64,000 nucleotides of DNA from Ottowia oryzae. GTDB lineage: Bacteria > Pseudomonadota > Gammaproteobacteria > Burkholderiales > Burkholderiaceae_C. The translations under genes and the position numbers were made by a program. The DNA is taken from contig NZ_CP027666.1 of NCBI RefSeq assembly GCF_003008535.1, positions 3,523,501 through 3,587,500 on the forward strand, written 5' to 3'. Position 1 is the first letter of the stretch. Each line of letters begins with the position of its first letter. Under the pieces are notes generated by a model that was not told the DNA's origin, ran no database searches, and saw only the letters and a program-made list of their open reading frames with translations. Positions 1 through 10,845 of the stretch are shown piece by piece.

Positions 1-220
1 TTTCCGCGACGCCCGCAAGCTGCACTTTGACCTGCTGTCCGATTACGAGCCAAAAGGCGAAGTCTCGCGCGCCTACGGGGCCTACGACGCCGAGGCCGGT
101 TGCAGCAAGCGTGCGCTGTTCGTGATCGACGCCGAGGGCAAGATCGCCTGGAGCTACCTGTCGCCCGTGGCCATCAACCCGGGCGTCGATGGCGTGCTGG
201 ACGCGCTGGACCGTCTGTAA
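1..220 (+). CDS. Peroxiredoxin (AhpC/TSA family), C-terminal part only
   Basis: Only the last 72 codons are inside the window; the frame runs from base 2 to a TAA at 218-220. The visible part has the LLSDYEPKGEVSRAYG segment and the RALFVIDAEGKIAW strand that are typical of the C-terminal half of thioredoxin-fold peroxiredoxins (BCP/AhpE-like). These enzymes reduce peroxides through a cysteine thiolate. The peroxidatic Cys region is outside the window, so subclass cannot be decided. It lies 40 bases upstream of a DsbA-like thioredoxin gene on the same strand, suggesting a small thiol-redox cluster. Confidence 0.8.
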   Translation, partial: FRDARKLHFDLLSDYEPKGEVSRAYGAYDAEAGCSKRALFVIDAEGKIAWSYLSPVAINPGVDGVLDALDRL

Positions 221-260
221 ACCCATCGCCACAATCCGCCTTGCCCTACCGGAGCCCCTC

Positions 261-788
261 ATGTCCCTGAAACCCCCACTCAGCGCCAACGACCACACCG
301 TCGGCAACGCCAAGGCCGTGATCCAGGTGGTCGAGTACGGCGACTACCAGTGCCCCTATTGCGGAGACGCCTACCCCGTCACCCAGGAACTGGTTCGCCG
401 CTACGGCGACAAGATCGCGTTTGCCTTTCGCAATTTCCCGCTGGTGGAAGCGCACCCTGAGGCGTTCAACGCCGCCATCGTGGCCGAGTTCGCCGCGTCG
501 CTGGGCCAGTTCTGGCCTGCTCACGACGCCTTGTACGAGAACCAGGGCGCCCTGGGCCCCGAGCTGTATGGCCAGATCGTCGCCTCGCTGGGCCAGAGCG
601 CCGAGCAGTTCCAGGCGGCCGTCGATGCGGGCGAGCTGGAGGCGCGCGTCCGCCAGGACATGGAAAGCGGCTTGCGCAGCGGCGTGAACGGCACGCCGTG
701 CTTTTTCATCAACGGCCAGCGCTTTGACCCGCGCGGCGGCTTTGAAAGCCTGCTGGACGCCGTGGGGCAACTGGTCGAGCGCACGTAA
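261..788 (+). CDS. DsbA-like thioredoxin-fold oxidoreductase
   Basis: A 175-residue protein with the redox motif CPYC (EYGDYQCPYCGDAYP, about residues 28-42) and a cis-proline loop NGTPCFFING near the C terminus, the layout of the DsbA/thioredoxin_4 family. No signal peptide or membrane segment is visible, so it is probably cytoplasmic, unlike true DsbA. I chose the ATG at 261 because the family homology begins right after it; an in-frame ATG at 189 would add 24 residues overlapping the upstream peroxiredoxin stop. Cargo is unknown; co-location with a peroxiredoxin suggests thiol-disulfide exchange or detoxification. Confidence 0.85.
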   Translation: MSLKPPLSANDHTVGNAKAVIQVVEYGDYQCPYCGDAYPVTQELVRRYGDKIAFAFRNFPLVEAHPEAFNAAIVAEFAASLGQFWPAHDALYENQGALGPELYGQIVASLGQSAEQFQAAVDAGELEARVRQDMESGLRSGVNGTPCFFINGQRFDPRGGFESLLDAVGQLVERT

Positions 789-859
789 ACTCGCCCCCGG
801 GCTGGCCGCCTTCGCGGGCGGCGCCCGCCCCCCCTTTTGCACCTACCGCCCTTCGCACC

Positions 860-1423
860 ATGGCTTTTTCTGTGCCCATTCGCTTTCCTACCCCCTCCGT
901 GAACCGGAACCGCCGACGGGGTGCGCGCATCGGGCGAACGGTGCGCCTGAGCCAGGCTGTGCGACGCGCAGCTCTGCTGACCGTGGGTTGCACGGTGTTG
1001 GCCGCCGCGGCGCAAGCGCAACTTGCACCCGCCGGCCAGCCGCAGATGAACCTGCCGCGCACCACGCTGATGGCGGGCATGTACCGCATCGACGCGCAAG
1101 TGGCCAGTACCAACGCACAGCGGCAGATCGGCCTGATGCACCGGCAGGAAATGCCTCAGCACGAAGGCATGCTCTTCGTGTTCGAGCAGCCCGCCGTGCA
1201 GTGCTTCTGGATGAAGAACACGCTGATCCCGCTGACGGCCGCCTTCGTGACCGACGACGGCACCATCGCCAACCTGGCCGACATGAAACCGCTGGACGAG
1301 ACCAGCCACTGCTCCACCAAGCCCGTGCGCTACGTGCTGGAGATGAACCAGGGCTGGTTCGACGCCAAGCACATCAAGGCCGGCCACAAGCTGGGTGGCG
1401 AGGCGTTTCGTCGAGCGCCCTGA
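860..1423 (+). CDS. DUF192 family protein, probably exported
   Basis: 187 residues. An N-terminal basic stretch (about residues 12-37) is followed by a hydrophobic run and an Ala-rich AAAAQAQ cleavage-like site, so export is likely. The rest matches DUF192: IGLMHRQEMPQHEGMLFVF followed by CFWMKNTLIPLTAAFV, which are the family's signature blocks. The biochemical role of DUF192 is not established. The start at 860 is the first ATG; the long basic lead before the hydrophobic core makes a later start possible, for example a non-ATG codon nearer residue 28. Confidence 0.85.
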   Translation: MAFSVPIRFPTPSVNRNRRRGARIGRTVRLSQAVRRAALLTVGCTVLAAAAQAQLAPAGQPQMNLPRTTLMAGMYRIDAQVASTNAQRQIGLMHRQEMPQHEGMLFVFEQPAVQCFWMKNTLIPLTAAFVTDDGTIANLADMKPLDETSHCSTKPVRYVLEMNQGWFDAKHIKAGHKLGGEAFRRAP

Positions 1424-1822
1424 GCGCATCCGCGCCCTGGCCGGGCCGCGCCTGGCCCGCGTGTCGCTCGTGGGTGAAATACTCCTGTTTTGATAGCTGC
1501 CAGCGCTCGTGGCACCTGCGCTAGAGGCCAGAATCTTTCAGATTCCTAACGCCGTCGCGCGCTGCGGCTTAGGCAACTCGCCAACGCGCCCCGGGCGCTG
1601 AGCGCGCCTGACCACTAGGCTTCGCCGTCTCCAGCAGCTACCCCGAGCGCGATGCGTTGGTCGCCGCCTTCGGCCCTGCCAACCCAGCCCGATTGGCGGC
1701 TACCGCAGTCCGGTTACCCACCCGCTGGTCCATCACGCGCAGCCGCCCCGCCACGCCCGCAGCGGGCGGCCCCGGTACGCGACCTACCGCCGGGGGTAAT
1801 GCATCGGTCACACAATGACGTC
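1424..1822. other. Non-coding gap before cydA
   Basis: About 400 bases without a convincing gene. It holds one copy of the dispersed 55-bp element (1487-1532). A palindrome ATGACGTCAT (1815-1824) overlaps the cydA start. No clear sigma-70 promoter or terminator is seen. Confidence 0.5.
1487..1532 (+). repeat. Dispersed 55-bp element, copy 1
   Basis: Reads TTTTGATAGCTGCCAGCGC, a 10-base loop, then TGCGCTAGAGGCC. One of about 24 related imperfect palindromes in the window; this copy is intergenic. Confidence 0.8.
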
Positions 1823-3235
1823 ATGGACGTCCTGCTGCTCTCCCGCATCCAGTTCGGGTTTGTGATTTCGTTTCACATCATCTTCCCGGCTTTCACCATC
1901 GGCTTGGCCAGCTGGCTGATGTTTCTGGAGTGGCGATGGCTGCGCACGGGCGACCCGATGTGGATGAGCCTGTACCGCTTCTGGGTGAAGGTGTTCGGCA
2001 TCTCCTTTGGCATGGGCGTGGTGTCCGGCATCGTGATGAGCATGCAGTTCGGCACCAACTGGTCAGAGCTTTCAGCGCGCGCCGGCAACATCCTCGGCCC
2101 GCTGCTGAGCTACGAGGTGCTCACCGCCTTTTTCCTTGAGGCGGGCTTTCTGGGCGTGATGCTGTTCGGGCAAAGGCGCGTCAAGCCCGGCGTGCACTTC
2201 TTTGCCACCTGCATGGTCGCGCTGGGCACGCTGATTTCCACCTTCTGGATCATCGCGGCCATCAGCTGGATGCACACCCCTCAGGGCCACGTGCTGGTGG
2301 ACGGCGTCTTCGTGCCGGAGAGCTGGTGGGCGATCATCTTCAACCCGTCTTTCTTCTACCGCCTGCCGCACATGGTGCTGGCGGCCTTCATCACCACCTG
2401 CTTCGTGATCGGCGGCGTGAGCGGCTGGTACCTGCGCCGCGGCGTGCACGTGCCCGCGGCCCTGCGCATGCTGAAGTTGTCGATCGGCTTTGCGGTGATT
2501 GCCGTGCCGCTGCAGATGCTGGTGGGCGACATGCACGGCCTGAGCACGCTGAAGCACCAGCCCACCAAGCTGGCCGCCATGGAAGGCCACTGGGAGGCCG
2601 GCCCACCCGGCGAAGGCGTGCCCCTGGTCGTGTTTGCCGTGCCCAACCAAGCCGAAGCGCGCAACGACTATGAGATTGCCATCCCCCGCCTGGGCAGCGT
2701 GATCCTCACGCACAGCCTGGACGGCGAGATCCCGCCGCTGAGCGCCGTCGCCCCCGAAGACCGTCCGCCGGTCGCCCCCGTGTTCTTCGCCTTCCGCGTG
2801 ATGGTGGGCCTGGGCGTGCTGATGCTGCTGTTGGTGGTCTGCTCGGCCTGGGCGTGGTGGCGCGGGAAGCTGGGCAGCGCGCATCTGCTGCACACCGCCT
2901 GGCGCTGGATGGCGCCGGCGGGCTTTGTGGCGCTGCTGTCCGGCTGGTACGTGACCGAGATTGGGCGCCAGCCCTGGGTGGTTTACGGCGTGCTGCGCAC
3001 GCGCGACGCGGTCAGCCCGCTGATCACGCGCACCGAGGTTCTGTGGTCGCTGGCCAGCTTCATCAGTGTGTACGTCGTCATCTTCGGCGCCGGCATCTGG
3101 TACTTGATCAGGCTGCTGCAAAAAGGGCCGGAGGTGCACGAAAGCGCGCCGGACAGCGAGCATGGCCTCAAAACAGCGGCACGCCCCCTTTCGACGGCGG
3201 ACGCACGCGACATTGGCGAAGGGAGTGCCCCATGA
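1823..3235 (+). CDS. cydA: Cytochrome bd-type quinol oxidase subunit I
   Basis: 470 residues with about nine hydrophobic segments. It binds hemes b558, b595 and d and oxidises quinol while reducing oxygen in the inner membrane. The conserved His of SFHIIFP (residue 18) and the GWYVTEIGRQPWVVYG block are diagnostic. The protein is shorter than E. coli CydA (522 residues), mainly in the Q-loop region, which fits the cyanide-insensitive CioA-like branch. The start at 1823 is chosen because MDVLLLSRIQFGF aligns with family N termini; upstream in-frame codons look non-coding. The stop overlaps the cydB start by 4 bases (ATGA), indicating translational coupling. Confidence 0.95.
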   Translation: MDVLLLSRIQFGFVISFHIIFPAFTIGLASWLMFLEWRWLRTGDPMWMSLYRFWVKVFGISFGMGVVSGIVMSMQFGTNWSELSARAGNILGPLLSYEVLTAFFLEAGFLGVMLFGQRRVKPGVHFFATCMVALGTLISTFWIIAAISWMHTPQGHVLVDGVFVPESWWAIIFNPSFFYRLPHMVLAAFITTCFVIGGVSGWYLRRGVHVPAALRMLKLSIGFAVIAVPLQMLVGDMHGLSTLKHQPTKLAAMEGHWEAGPPGEGVPLVVFAVPNQAEARNDYEIAIPRLGSVILTHSLDGEIPPLSAVAPEDRPPVAPVFFAFRVMVGLGVLMLLLVVCSAWAWWRGKLGSAHLLHTAWRWMAPAGFVALLSGWYVTEIGRQPWVVYGVLRTRDAVSPLITRTEVLWSLASFISVYVVIFGAGIWYLIRLLQKGPEVHESAPDSEHGLKTAARPLSTADARDIGEGSAP

Positions 3236-4272
3236 ACACCAGCCCATGGCTGCCCGTCGTCTGGTTTGGCATCGTCGGCTTCAGCGTACTGATGTACGTG
3301 CTGTTGGACGGCTTCGTGCTGGGGCTGGGCATCCTGGCGCCCACGGCCAAGACCGAGGGTGAGTTCGACCACATGATGAACACCGCCGCGCCGATCTGGG
3401 ACGGCAACGAAACCTGGCTGGTCCTGGGCGGCGCCGGCCTGTTCGCGGCCTTCCCCAAGGCGTACGCCGTGATCCTGTCGGCGCTGTACCTTCCGGTGCT
3501 GATCATGATGCTGGCGCTGGTGTTTCGCGGCGTGGCGTTCGAATTCCGCTTCAAAGGCTACGGCTTTGCCAAGCGGGCCTGGGGCGGTGCGTTCTGCGCG
3601 GGCTCGGTCGTGGCCACGTTCTGCCAGGGCGTCATCCTGGGCGCCGTGGTGCAAGGCCTGCCGCTGGTCGACGGGCACTACCGCGGCGGCGCTTTGGGCT
3701 GGATGACCCCCTTCGTGCTGCTGACGGGCTTGTCGCTGGTGGTGGGCTACGCGCTGCTGGGTGCCAGCTGGCTGATCCTGAAGACCGAAGGCCCGCTGCA
3801 CGACCGCGCGCGCCGCCTGGCCCGCCCGCTCGTGGTCTTGATGCTGCTGGCCATGCTGCTGGTCAGCGCCAGCCTGCCTTTCCTGGCTTCGCGGCTGATG
3901 GCGCGCTGGTTTGACGGCACCAACTTCCTCTGGCTGTCACCGGTGCCCATCGTCACGCTGTGGGTGGGCTGGCTGCTGTGGCGCGACGCCGGGCGCCCGC
4001 GCCTGCCCGAGCATCGGCCCGCGCACGACGCGCGGCCCTTCGTCTGGACCATGGCGCTGTTCGTGCTGGGCTTTGCGGGCCTGGTGCTGGGCATGTGGCC
4101 GCTGATCGTGCCGCCTTCGCTGACGATCTGGGCAGCGGCGGCGGCGCAGAGTTCGCAGGTGTTCCTGCTGACCGGGCTGGTCTTCCTGCTGCCGCTCATC
4201 CTGACCTACACGGCCTGGTCGTACTCGGTGTTCCGCGGCAAGATCGCGGAAGACGCGGGCTACCACCACTGA
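3232..4272 (+). CDS. cydB: Cytochrome bd-type quinol oxidase subunit II
   Basis: 346 residues, strongly hydrophobic, with family features VLLDGFVLGLGIL and the PIWDGNETWLVLGGAG block near residues 55-70. It pairs with CydA in the inner-membrane oxidase. It overlaps cydA by 4 bases. No small CydX-like gene is visible immediately downstream, which agrees with the CIO-like type. A terminator shared with convergent icd follows about 190 bases later. Confidence 0.95.
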   Translation: MNTSPWLPVVWFGIVGFSVLMYVLLDGFVLGLGILAPTAKTEGEFDHMMNTAAPIWDGNETWLVLGGAGLFAAFPKAYAVILSALYLPVLIMMLALVFRGVAFEFRFKGYGFAKRAWGGAFCAGSVVATFCQGVILGAVVQGLPLVDGHYRGGALGWMTPFVLLTGLSLVVGYALLGASWLILKTEGPLHDRARRLARPLVVLMLLAMLLVSASLPFLASRLMARWFDGTNFLWLSPVPIVTLWVGWLLWRDAGRPRLPEHRPAHDARPFVWTMALFVLGFAGLVLGMWPLIVPPSLTIWAAAAAQSSQVFLLTGLVFLLPLILTYTAWSYSVFRGKIAEDAGYHH

Positions 4273-4352
4273 TGCGCAAGGGCGCCGGGCGGCCACCCGG
4301 CGCGCGGGTGGGCCAGCAGAGCGCATTTGGCTCAACCAAAGCGCCTTTCTGC

Positions 4353-4397
4353 GCCTGCCGTGCCTGCCGTGCCTGCCGAGACTGCCGAGCCTGCCAT
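4353..4397. repeat. Five tandem 9-bp units
   Basis: Five consecutive units based on GCCTGCCGT (two exact, three with one or two changes). Located between cydB and the shared terminator; no function evident. Confidence 0.7.
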
Positions 4398-4403
4398 CCG
4401 TCG

Positions 4404-4456
4404 CTATTGATTCAATAGCTGCCAGCGCACTACCGGCCAGCGCCAGAGCCGGATTC
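4404..4456 (+). repeat. Dispersed 55-bp element, copy 2
   Basis: TTGATTCAATAGCTGCCAGCGC, then a loop and AGCGCCAGAGCCGGATT. It sits just upstream of the cydB/icd terminator. Confidence 0.8.
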
Positions 4457-4463
4457 AACACAT

Positions 4464-4491
4464 AAAAAAGCCACCCGAAGGTGGCTTTTTC
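4464..4491. terminator. Bidirectional rho-independent terminator (cydAB / icd)
   Basis: A GCCACC-CGAA-GGTGGC stem-loop is flanked by an A run on the left and a T run on the right, so it can end both cydAB (plus) and icd (minus). Confidence 0.85.
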
Positions 4492-4540
4492 TATGCTGGC
4501 CGCGCTGACCCTTGCGGGCCAGCGCCAGCCTTGGCGGGCA

Positions 4541-6775
<2,235 letters not shown>

Positions 6776-7076
6776 GGAAAGGTCTCTCCGGTAATCGTTG
6801 TCGGCCCGCAAAAAAGCGACGCCCCGCGTCACGCGGCGTCGGCTGCCAAACCGTATTTTGACAAAACGCCACCTCTCATCGTGAAATGCCCCAGTGCGGC
6901 AGCGGGTGGGCTGCGCCAGATCAACGCCCCTACACCCTCCCTTCCGCCCGCCACCGCCGGGCCGCCGGTTCGCTGCAAACGGCGGCCTAAACCGCGCGCC
7001 CAACCAAAAAGCCACCCGAAGGTGGCCTTTTGGCGGCATAAGCGCGGCGTGGCCCGCAGGCCTTGCCGCTGGCGCT
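6776..7076. other. Intergenic region between icd and sodB
   Basis: About 300 bases. It holds the icd ribosome-binding site at its left end and the sodB terminator at 7006-7031. The icd promoter must be here, but no consensus -35/-10 pair is obvious. Confidence 0.5.
7006..7031 (-). terminator. Rho-independent terminator of sodB
   Basis: The same GCCACC-CGAA-GGTGGC stem-loop as at 4464-4491, here ending sodB on the minus strand (T run on the minus strand at 7006-7010). Confidence 0.8.
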
Positions 7077-7658
7077 TCAACCGAAGTTCTTGGCGGCGAA
7101 ATCCCAGTTCACCAGCTTGTCGAAGAAGGTTTCGGCAAACTTGGGGCGCAGGTTGCGGTAGTCGATGTAATAGGCGTGTTCCCACACGTCCAGCGTCAGC
7201 ACGGGCGTGTCGCCGGTCGTCAGCGGGGTGCCGGCGGCGCCCATGTTGACGATGTCCACGCTGCCGTCGGCTTTTTTCACCAGCCAGGTCCAGCCGGAGC
7301 CGAAGTTGCCCACGGCGCTGGTGACGAAGGCCTTTTTGAAGTCGGCGTAGCTGCCCCACTTCTTGTTGATGGCGTCGGCCAGGGCACCGGTGGGCTCGCC
7401 GCCGCCGTTGGGCTTCATGCAGCTCCAGAAGAAGGTGTGGTTCCAGATCTGGGCGGCCTGGTTGTAGATGCCGCCGCTGGCTTTCTTGATGACGTCTTCG
7501 AGTTCCATGTTTTCGAACTCGGTGCCTTTTTGCAGCTCATTGAGCTTGTCCACGTAGGCCTTGTGGTGCTTGTCGTGGTGGTATTCCAGCGTTTCCTTGC
7601 TGCAGGCGGGCGCCAGCGCGTCGTGGGCATAAGGCAAGGGGGGAAGCGTGCGTTCCAT
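7077..7658 (-). CDS. sodB: Superoxide dismutase, iron type
   Basis: 193 residues, the normal FeSOD length. It converts superoxide to peroxide and oxygen in the cytoplasm. Metal ligands are visible: His27 in LEYHHDKHHKAY, His in QIWNHTFFW, and Asp and His in DVWEHAYYIDYRN. The FeSOD-type signature AAQIWNHTFFW supports iron over manganese. The ATG at 7658 starts MERTLPPLPYAH, matching family N termini; a longer frame to 7703 lacks similarity. It lies 79 bases downstream of xseA on the same strand and has its own terminator. Confidence 0.96.
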   Translation of the reverse strand: MERTLPPLPYAHDALAPACSKETLEYHHDKHHKAYVDKLNELQKGTEFENMELEDVIKKASGGIYNQAAQIWNHTFFWSCMKPNGGGEPTGALADAINKKWGSYADFKKAFVTSAVGNFGSGWTWLVKKADGSVDIVNMGAAGTPLTTGDTPVLTLDVWEHAYYIDYRNLRPKFAETFFDKLVNWDFAAKNFG

Positions 7659-7737
7659 CGCGGTTGTCCTTCTATCGTGGGTTGTGGGAAAGGTCACCGC
7701 CATCGTAGGGCGGTTGAACGAGGGCCATTGTAGGAAG

Positions 7738-9168
7738 TCAGCGCGACGCGGGCCCGTTCACGGTGAGATCAACCTTGCCATCGGCGAGGGTGGCGCGAAT
7801 CGGCTGGCCGGGCGCGGTCTGCGCCGCGTGGGTGATGGCGTGGCCGGCCTCGTCTTCCAGCCAGGCGTAGCCGCGCTCCAGCACGCGCTGCGGGTCCAGC
7901 GCGGCCAGGCGCAGGGCGGCGCGCTCCAGCCGCTCGTGGGCGCTGGTTTGCTGGCGGGCGACGGCGGCGCCCAGGCGATCGGCCAGGCGCGCCAGCTGCA
8001 CGGCGTCGGCCGCCAGGCGCGGGGCCAGCTGGCGCGGCAAGCGGTCCTGCCACTGGGCCAGGCGGGCGCGCTCACGCTCGAGCCGCAGCGCCAGGGCGTG
8101 GCGCAGGCGCTGGGCCTGCCGGTCCAGCCGCAGGCGTTCGCCCGCCACCGCCTCGGACGGGCGCGACAGGCGGCTGGCCAGCCAGTCGATGCGCTGGTTT
8201 TCGCCATCCAGCCGGCGGCGCAGGGCGCGCGCCAGCCGCTCGGCCTGGGCCTGCAGATCGCCCAGATGCTGCGCGCGCGGGGCGCTGACCAGCTCGGCCG
8301 CCGCGGTGGGCGTGGGCGCGCGCAGGTCGGCCACGAAGTCGGCGATGGTGAAGTCCGTCTCGTGCCCCACGCCGCTGACCAGCGGCACCGGGCTGGCGGC
8401 GATGGTGCGGGCCAGGCGCTCGTCGTTGAAGGCCCACAGGTCTTCGATGGAGCCGCCGCCGCGCACCAGCAGGATCACGTCGATGGGCGGCGCGCCATCA
8501 CTTGGGTTGGCGGCCTCGGCATCAAGAGCCAAATCACCCTCTGGCGCACGTCCATCCTGCGCCAGCAGATACAGTTTTGATAGCGCCCGGCGCAACTCTT
8601 CCGGCGCGCCCGCCCCCTGCACCGCCGCAGGCGCCACGACCACCGGGATGTGCGGCACCCGCCGGGCCAGCGCTGTCAGCACGTCGTGCAGCGCGGCGGC
8701 GCCCAGCGACGTGACCACGCCGATGGCGCGCGGCAGCGGCGGCAGCGGGCGCTTGCGTTCGGCGTGGAACAGGCCCTCGGCCTCCAGCTGGCTTTTAAGC
8801 CGCAGGAACTGCTCGAACAGGGCGCCCTGCCCGGCACGCTGCATGGATTCGACCACCAGCTGCAGATCGCCCCGCGGCTCGTACACGGCCACGCGCCCGC
8901 GCACCTCTACCTGATCGCCCTCGCGTGGGCTGAAATTCAGCAACCCCGCCGCGCGGCGGAACATCGCGCAGCGCAGCTGCCCGCTGTCGTCCTTGAGCGA
9001 AAAGTAACAATGCCCGCTGGCCGCGCGGGTGAAGCCCGAAACCTCGCCACGCACCGCGACAGGGTTGAAGCGCGCCTCCAGCGCATCTGCAATGGCGCGG
9101 GTCAGCGCGCCAACTGGCCAGATACGCGGCGCCGGCACTGGGCGCGGGGGCAGAAAGTCAGGTTCCAT
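7738..9168 (-). CDS. xseA: Exodeoxyribonuclease VII large subunit, with translated repeat element
   Basis: 476 residues. The N-terminal OB-fold (about 20-120: RGEVSGFTRAASGHCYFSLKD) is followed by the catalytic domain (IGVVTSLGAAALHDVLTAL; VILLVRGGGSIEDLWAFNDE; GVGHETDFTIADFVADLRAPTP) and a coiled-coil C terminus. With XseB it degrades single-stranded DNA. XseB is not in this window. About 20 residues (SKLYLLAQDGRAPEGDLALD) just before the VRGGGS motif are encoded by a copy of the dispersed 55-bp element (8528-8584), read in frame. The start MEPDFLPPRP at 9168 is preferred over an upstream in-frame start at 9207. Confidence 0.93.
   Translation of the reverse strand: MEPDFLPPRPVPAPRIWPVGALTRAIADALEARFNPVAVRGEVSGFTRAASGHCYFSLKDDSGQLRCAMFRRAAGLLNFSPREGDQVEVRGRVAVYEPRGDLQLVVESMQRAGQGALFEQFLRLKSQLEAEGLFHAERKRPLPPLPRAIGVVTSLGAAALHDVLTALARRVPHIPVVVAPAAVQGAGAPEELRRALSKLYLLAQDGRAPEGDLALDAEAANPSDGAPPIDVILLVRGGGSIEDLWAFNDERLARTIAASPVPLVSGVGHETDFTIADFVADLRAPTPTAAAELVSAPRAQHLGDLQAQAERLARALRRRLDGENQRIDWLASRLSRPSEAVAGERLRLDRQAQRLRHALALRLERERARLAQWQDRLPRQLAPRLAADAVQLARLADRLGAAVARQQTSAHERLERAALRLAALDPQRVLERGYAWLEDEAGHAITHAAQTAPGQPIRATLADGKVDLTVNGPASR
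8528..8584 (-). repeat. Dispersed 55-bp element, copy 3, inside xseA
   Basis: On the minus strand it reads CTATCAAAACTG, CTGCTGGCGC, a loop, then GTGCGCCAGAGG and GATTTGG. It is translated in frame without a stop. Confidence 0.85.
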
Positions 9169-9778
9169 GCGCTTTCCCGGCGGTTTTCGGGCCCCAGGCC
9201 GCGCCACTACTCCACAGCGCGGCCGGTGCGGTGCGCCAGCACCCCCAAAGCCCCCGGAAACGACGCAATACGGTGTAAGCCATTGATTTGATTATCTATT
9301 TTTCTGCCAAAGTCTTCATCAACCTGTCAGAAACCGCGCCAATGCTGGCTTTGCGGCACCCACACACCGGCTTTTGCACAAAGTTATCCACAGAAATGGT
9401 GCATGACTTCGGCCTTGGCCCGCGCTTTCGCCCCCATTGGCTGGCGGCGCCCGCATGCCCCCGCTGACCCGCCACGATGCGCGCCCGTTGACCGCCAACC
9501 CGCACCGGCGCTTGCTTGGCAGGGGCGTGATCGTAGCGCCGCCCGCCGCGCCCGCCCACCTGGGGCCATTGCAGGCGAAAGCCATGCACCGGGCGCCGCT
9601 GCAGCGGCAGATGTGCACACCCGCGCCCGATGAAGCCACCTGCGGCACGGCCCGGCGCCAGAGCCCGGCGCCGGCTGGGCCATAATCGCCCGCGAATTCC
9701 AACATTGGCGCGTGGCCTGGCGGCACTGTCCCCGACATTCAGCCTGACTTGCGGCGCGCGCCGTCGGAGAAACATCCC
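9169..9778. other. 610-base divergent gap between xseA and exbB
   Basis: No convincing gene. It contains an AT-rich patch (about 9280-9320) in otherwise GC-rich sequence and one perfect DnaA-box-like 9-mer (9384-9392). It must hold the promoters of xseA (leftward) and exbB (rightward), which I cannot place with confidence. Confidence 0.5.
9384..9392 (+). promoter_or_regulatory. Single DnaA-box-like site
   Basis: TTATCCACA matches the DnaA 9-mer consensus exactly. Only one copy is seen and no dnaA, dnaN or parAB genes are near, so it is not evidence of an origin. Confidence 0.35.
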
Positions 9779-10438
9779 TTGATTTCGATCATCCAAGCCG
9801 CAGGCTGGCCGATTTGGCCGCTGATTCTGTGTTCCATCCTGGCGCTGGCCTTCATCATCGAGCGCTTCATCAAGCTCAAGGCCAGCCGCGTCGTCACGCC
9901 GGGCCTGCTGGACGAAGCCATCGCCATGTCGCGCGACAGCATCCCCGGCCCCGACACCGTCAACCAGCTGGCCGCGCATTCGGCCCTGGGCGAAGTGCTG
10001 GCCTCTGGCTGGCGCGCCATCAACGGCAACCCCCGGTGCAAGCCCGAGGACGTGCGCGCCGCCATGGAAGCGGCCGGCCGCAAGGTCGCGCATGAACTGG
10101 AGCGCTTTCTGCCCGCGCTGGCTACCGTCGCCTCGGCCGCGCCGCTGCTCGGCCTGCTGGGCACCGTGATCGGCATGATCGAGATCTTCGGCGCGCAGGC
10201 GCCCACCGGCTCGCTGTCGGGCGGCAACCCCGCGCAGCTGGCGCATGGCATCTCGGTCGCGCTGTACAACACCGCCTTCGGCTTGATCGTTGCCATCCCG
10301 GCGCTGATCTTCTGGCGCTACTTCCGCGCCCGTGTCGACGGCTACGTGCTCGAGCTGGAACTGGCCGCCGAGCAGTTCGCCCGCCACCTGGAGCCCCTGT
10401 GCCCCGGCTCCGAGCAGGCCAAGGGAGCCAAGCGGTGA
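9779..10438 (+). CDS. exbB: ExbB/TolQ/MotA-family proton channel protein
   Basis: 219 residues with three transmembrane segments: one near the N terminus (WPLILCSILALAFIIERF) and two in the C-terminal half (LATVASAAPLLGLLGTVIGM; ISVALYNTAFGLIVAIPALI). These are the hallmark of ExbB, which with ExbD turns the proton gradient into work on TonB. A TTG start at 9779 is preferred because GGAGA lies 8 bases upstream and the first TM follows directly; another TTG at 9749 is possible. It overlaps exbD by 4 bases (GTGA). No tonB is adjacent, so a TolQR-like role cannot be excluded. Confidence 0.9.
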   Translation: MISIIQAAGWPIWPLILCSILALAFIIERFIKLKASRVVTPGLLDEAIAMSRDSIPGPDTVNQLAAHSALGEVLASGWRAINGNPRCKPEDVRAAMEAAGRKVAHELERFLPALATVASAAPLLGLLGTVIGMIEIFGAQAPTGSLSGGNPAQLAHGISVALYNTAFGLIVAIPALIFWRYFRARVDGYVLELELAAEQFARHLEPLCPGSEQAKGAKR

Positions 10439-10845
10439 AGTTCCGCCCCCACCCGCCCGAGGAACCGGAGATCAACCTGATCCCGTTCATCGACGTGCTG
10501 CTGGTGATCCTGATCTTTTTGATGCTGACCACCACGTACAGCAAGTTCACCGAGCTGCAGATCACCCTGCCCACCGCCAACGCCGACGCCTCGCGCGACC
10601 GGCCCAAGGAAATCGTGGTGGCCGTGTCGGCCGACGGGCGCTACGCCGTCAACAAGCAGCCCCTGGAAGTGCGCGACGTGGACGCCGTGGCCGCCGCCCT
10701 GCGGGGCGTGGCCGCCAAGGACAGCGTGCTGATCATCAGCGCCGACGCCACGGCCCCCGTGCAGGCAGTGGTCACCGTGATGGACGCGGCGCGCCGCGAA
10801 GGGCTGACGCAGATTACGTTTGCGGCGCAGTCGGGGACGAAGTAA
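10435..10845 (+). CDS. exbD: ExbD/TolR-family biopolymer transport protein
   Basis: 136 residues. A short cytoplasmic N terminus is followed by one TM helix containing the essential acidic residue (INLIPFIDVLLVILIFLML, Asp in the FIDV motif), then a periplasmic domain. It starts with GTG inside the exbB stop (GTGA overlap), so translation is coupled. It couples proton flow through ExbB to TonB. lpxK follows after about 490 bases; exbBD-lpxK-kdsB is a familiar betaproteobacterial order. Confidence 0.9.
   Translation: MKFRPHPPEEPEINLIPFIDVLLVILIFLMLTTTYSKFTELQITLPTANADASRDRPKEIVVAVSADGRYAVNKQPLEVRDVDAVAAALRGVAAKDSVLIISADATAPVQAVVTVMDAARREGLTQITFAAQSGTK

Noticed and set aside
1815..1824. Palindrome ATGACGTCAT at the cydA start
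   Set aside because: Ten-base palindromes occur by chance, and it resembles a eukaryotic-type site with no bacterial factor that I can name.
9384..9392. Replication origin suggested by a DnaA box
   Set aside because: Only one box, and no dnaA, dnaN, gyrB or parAB genes are nearby.
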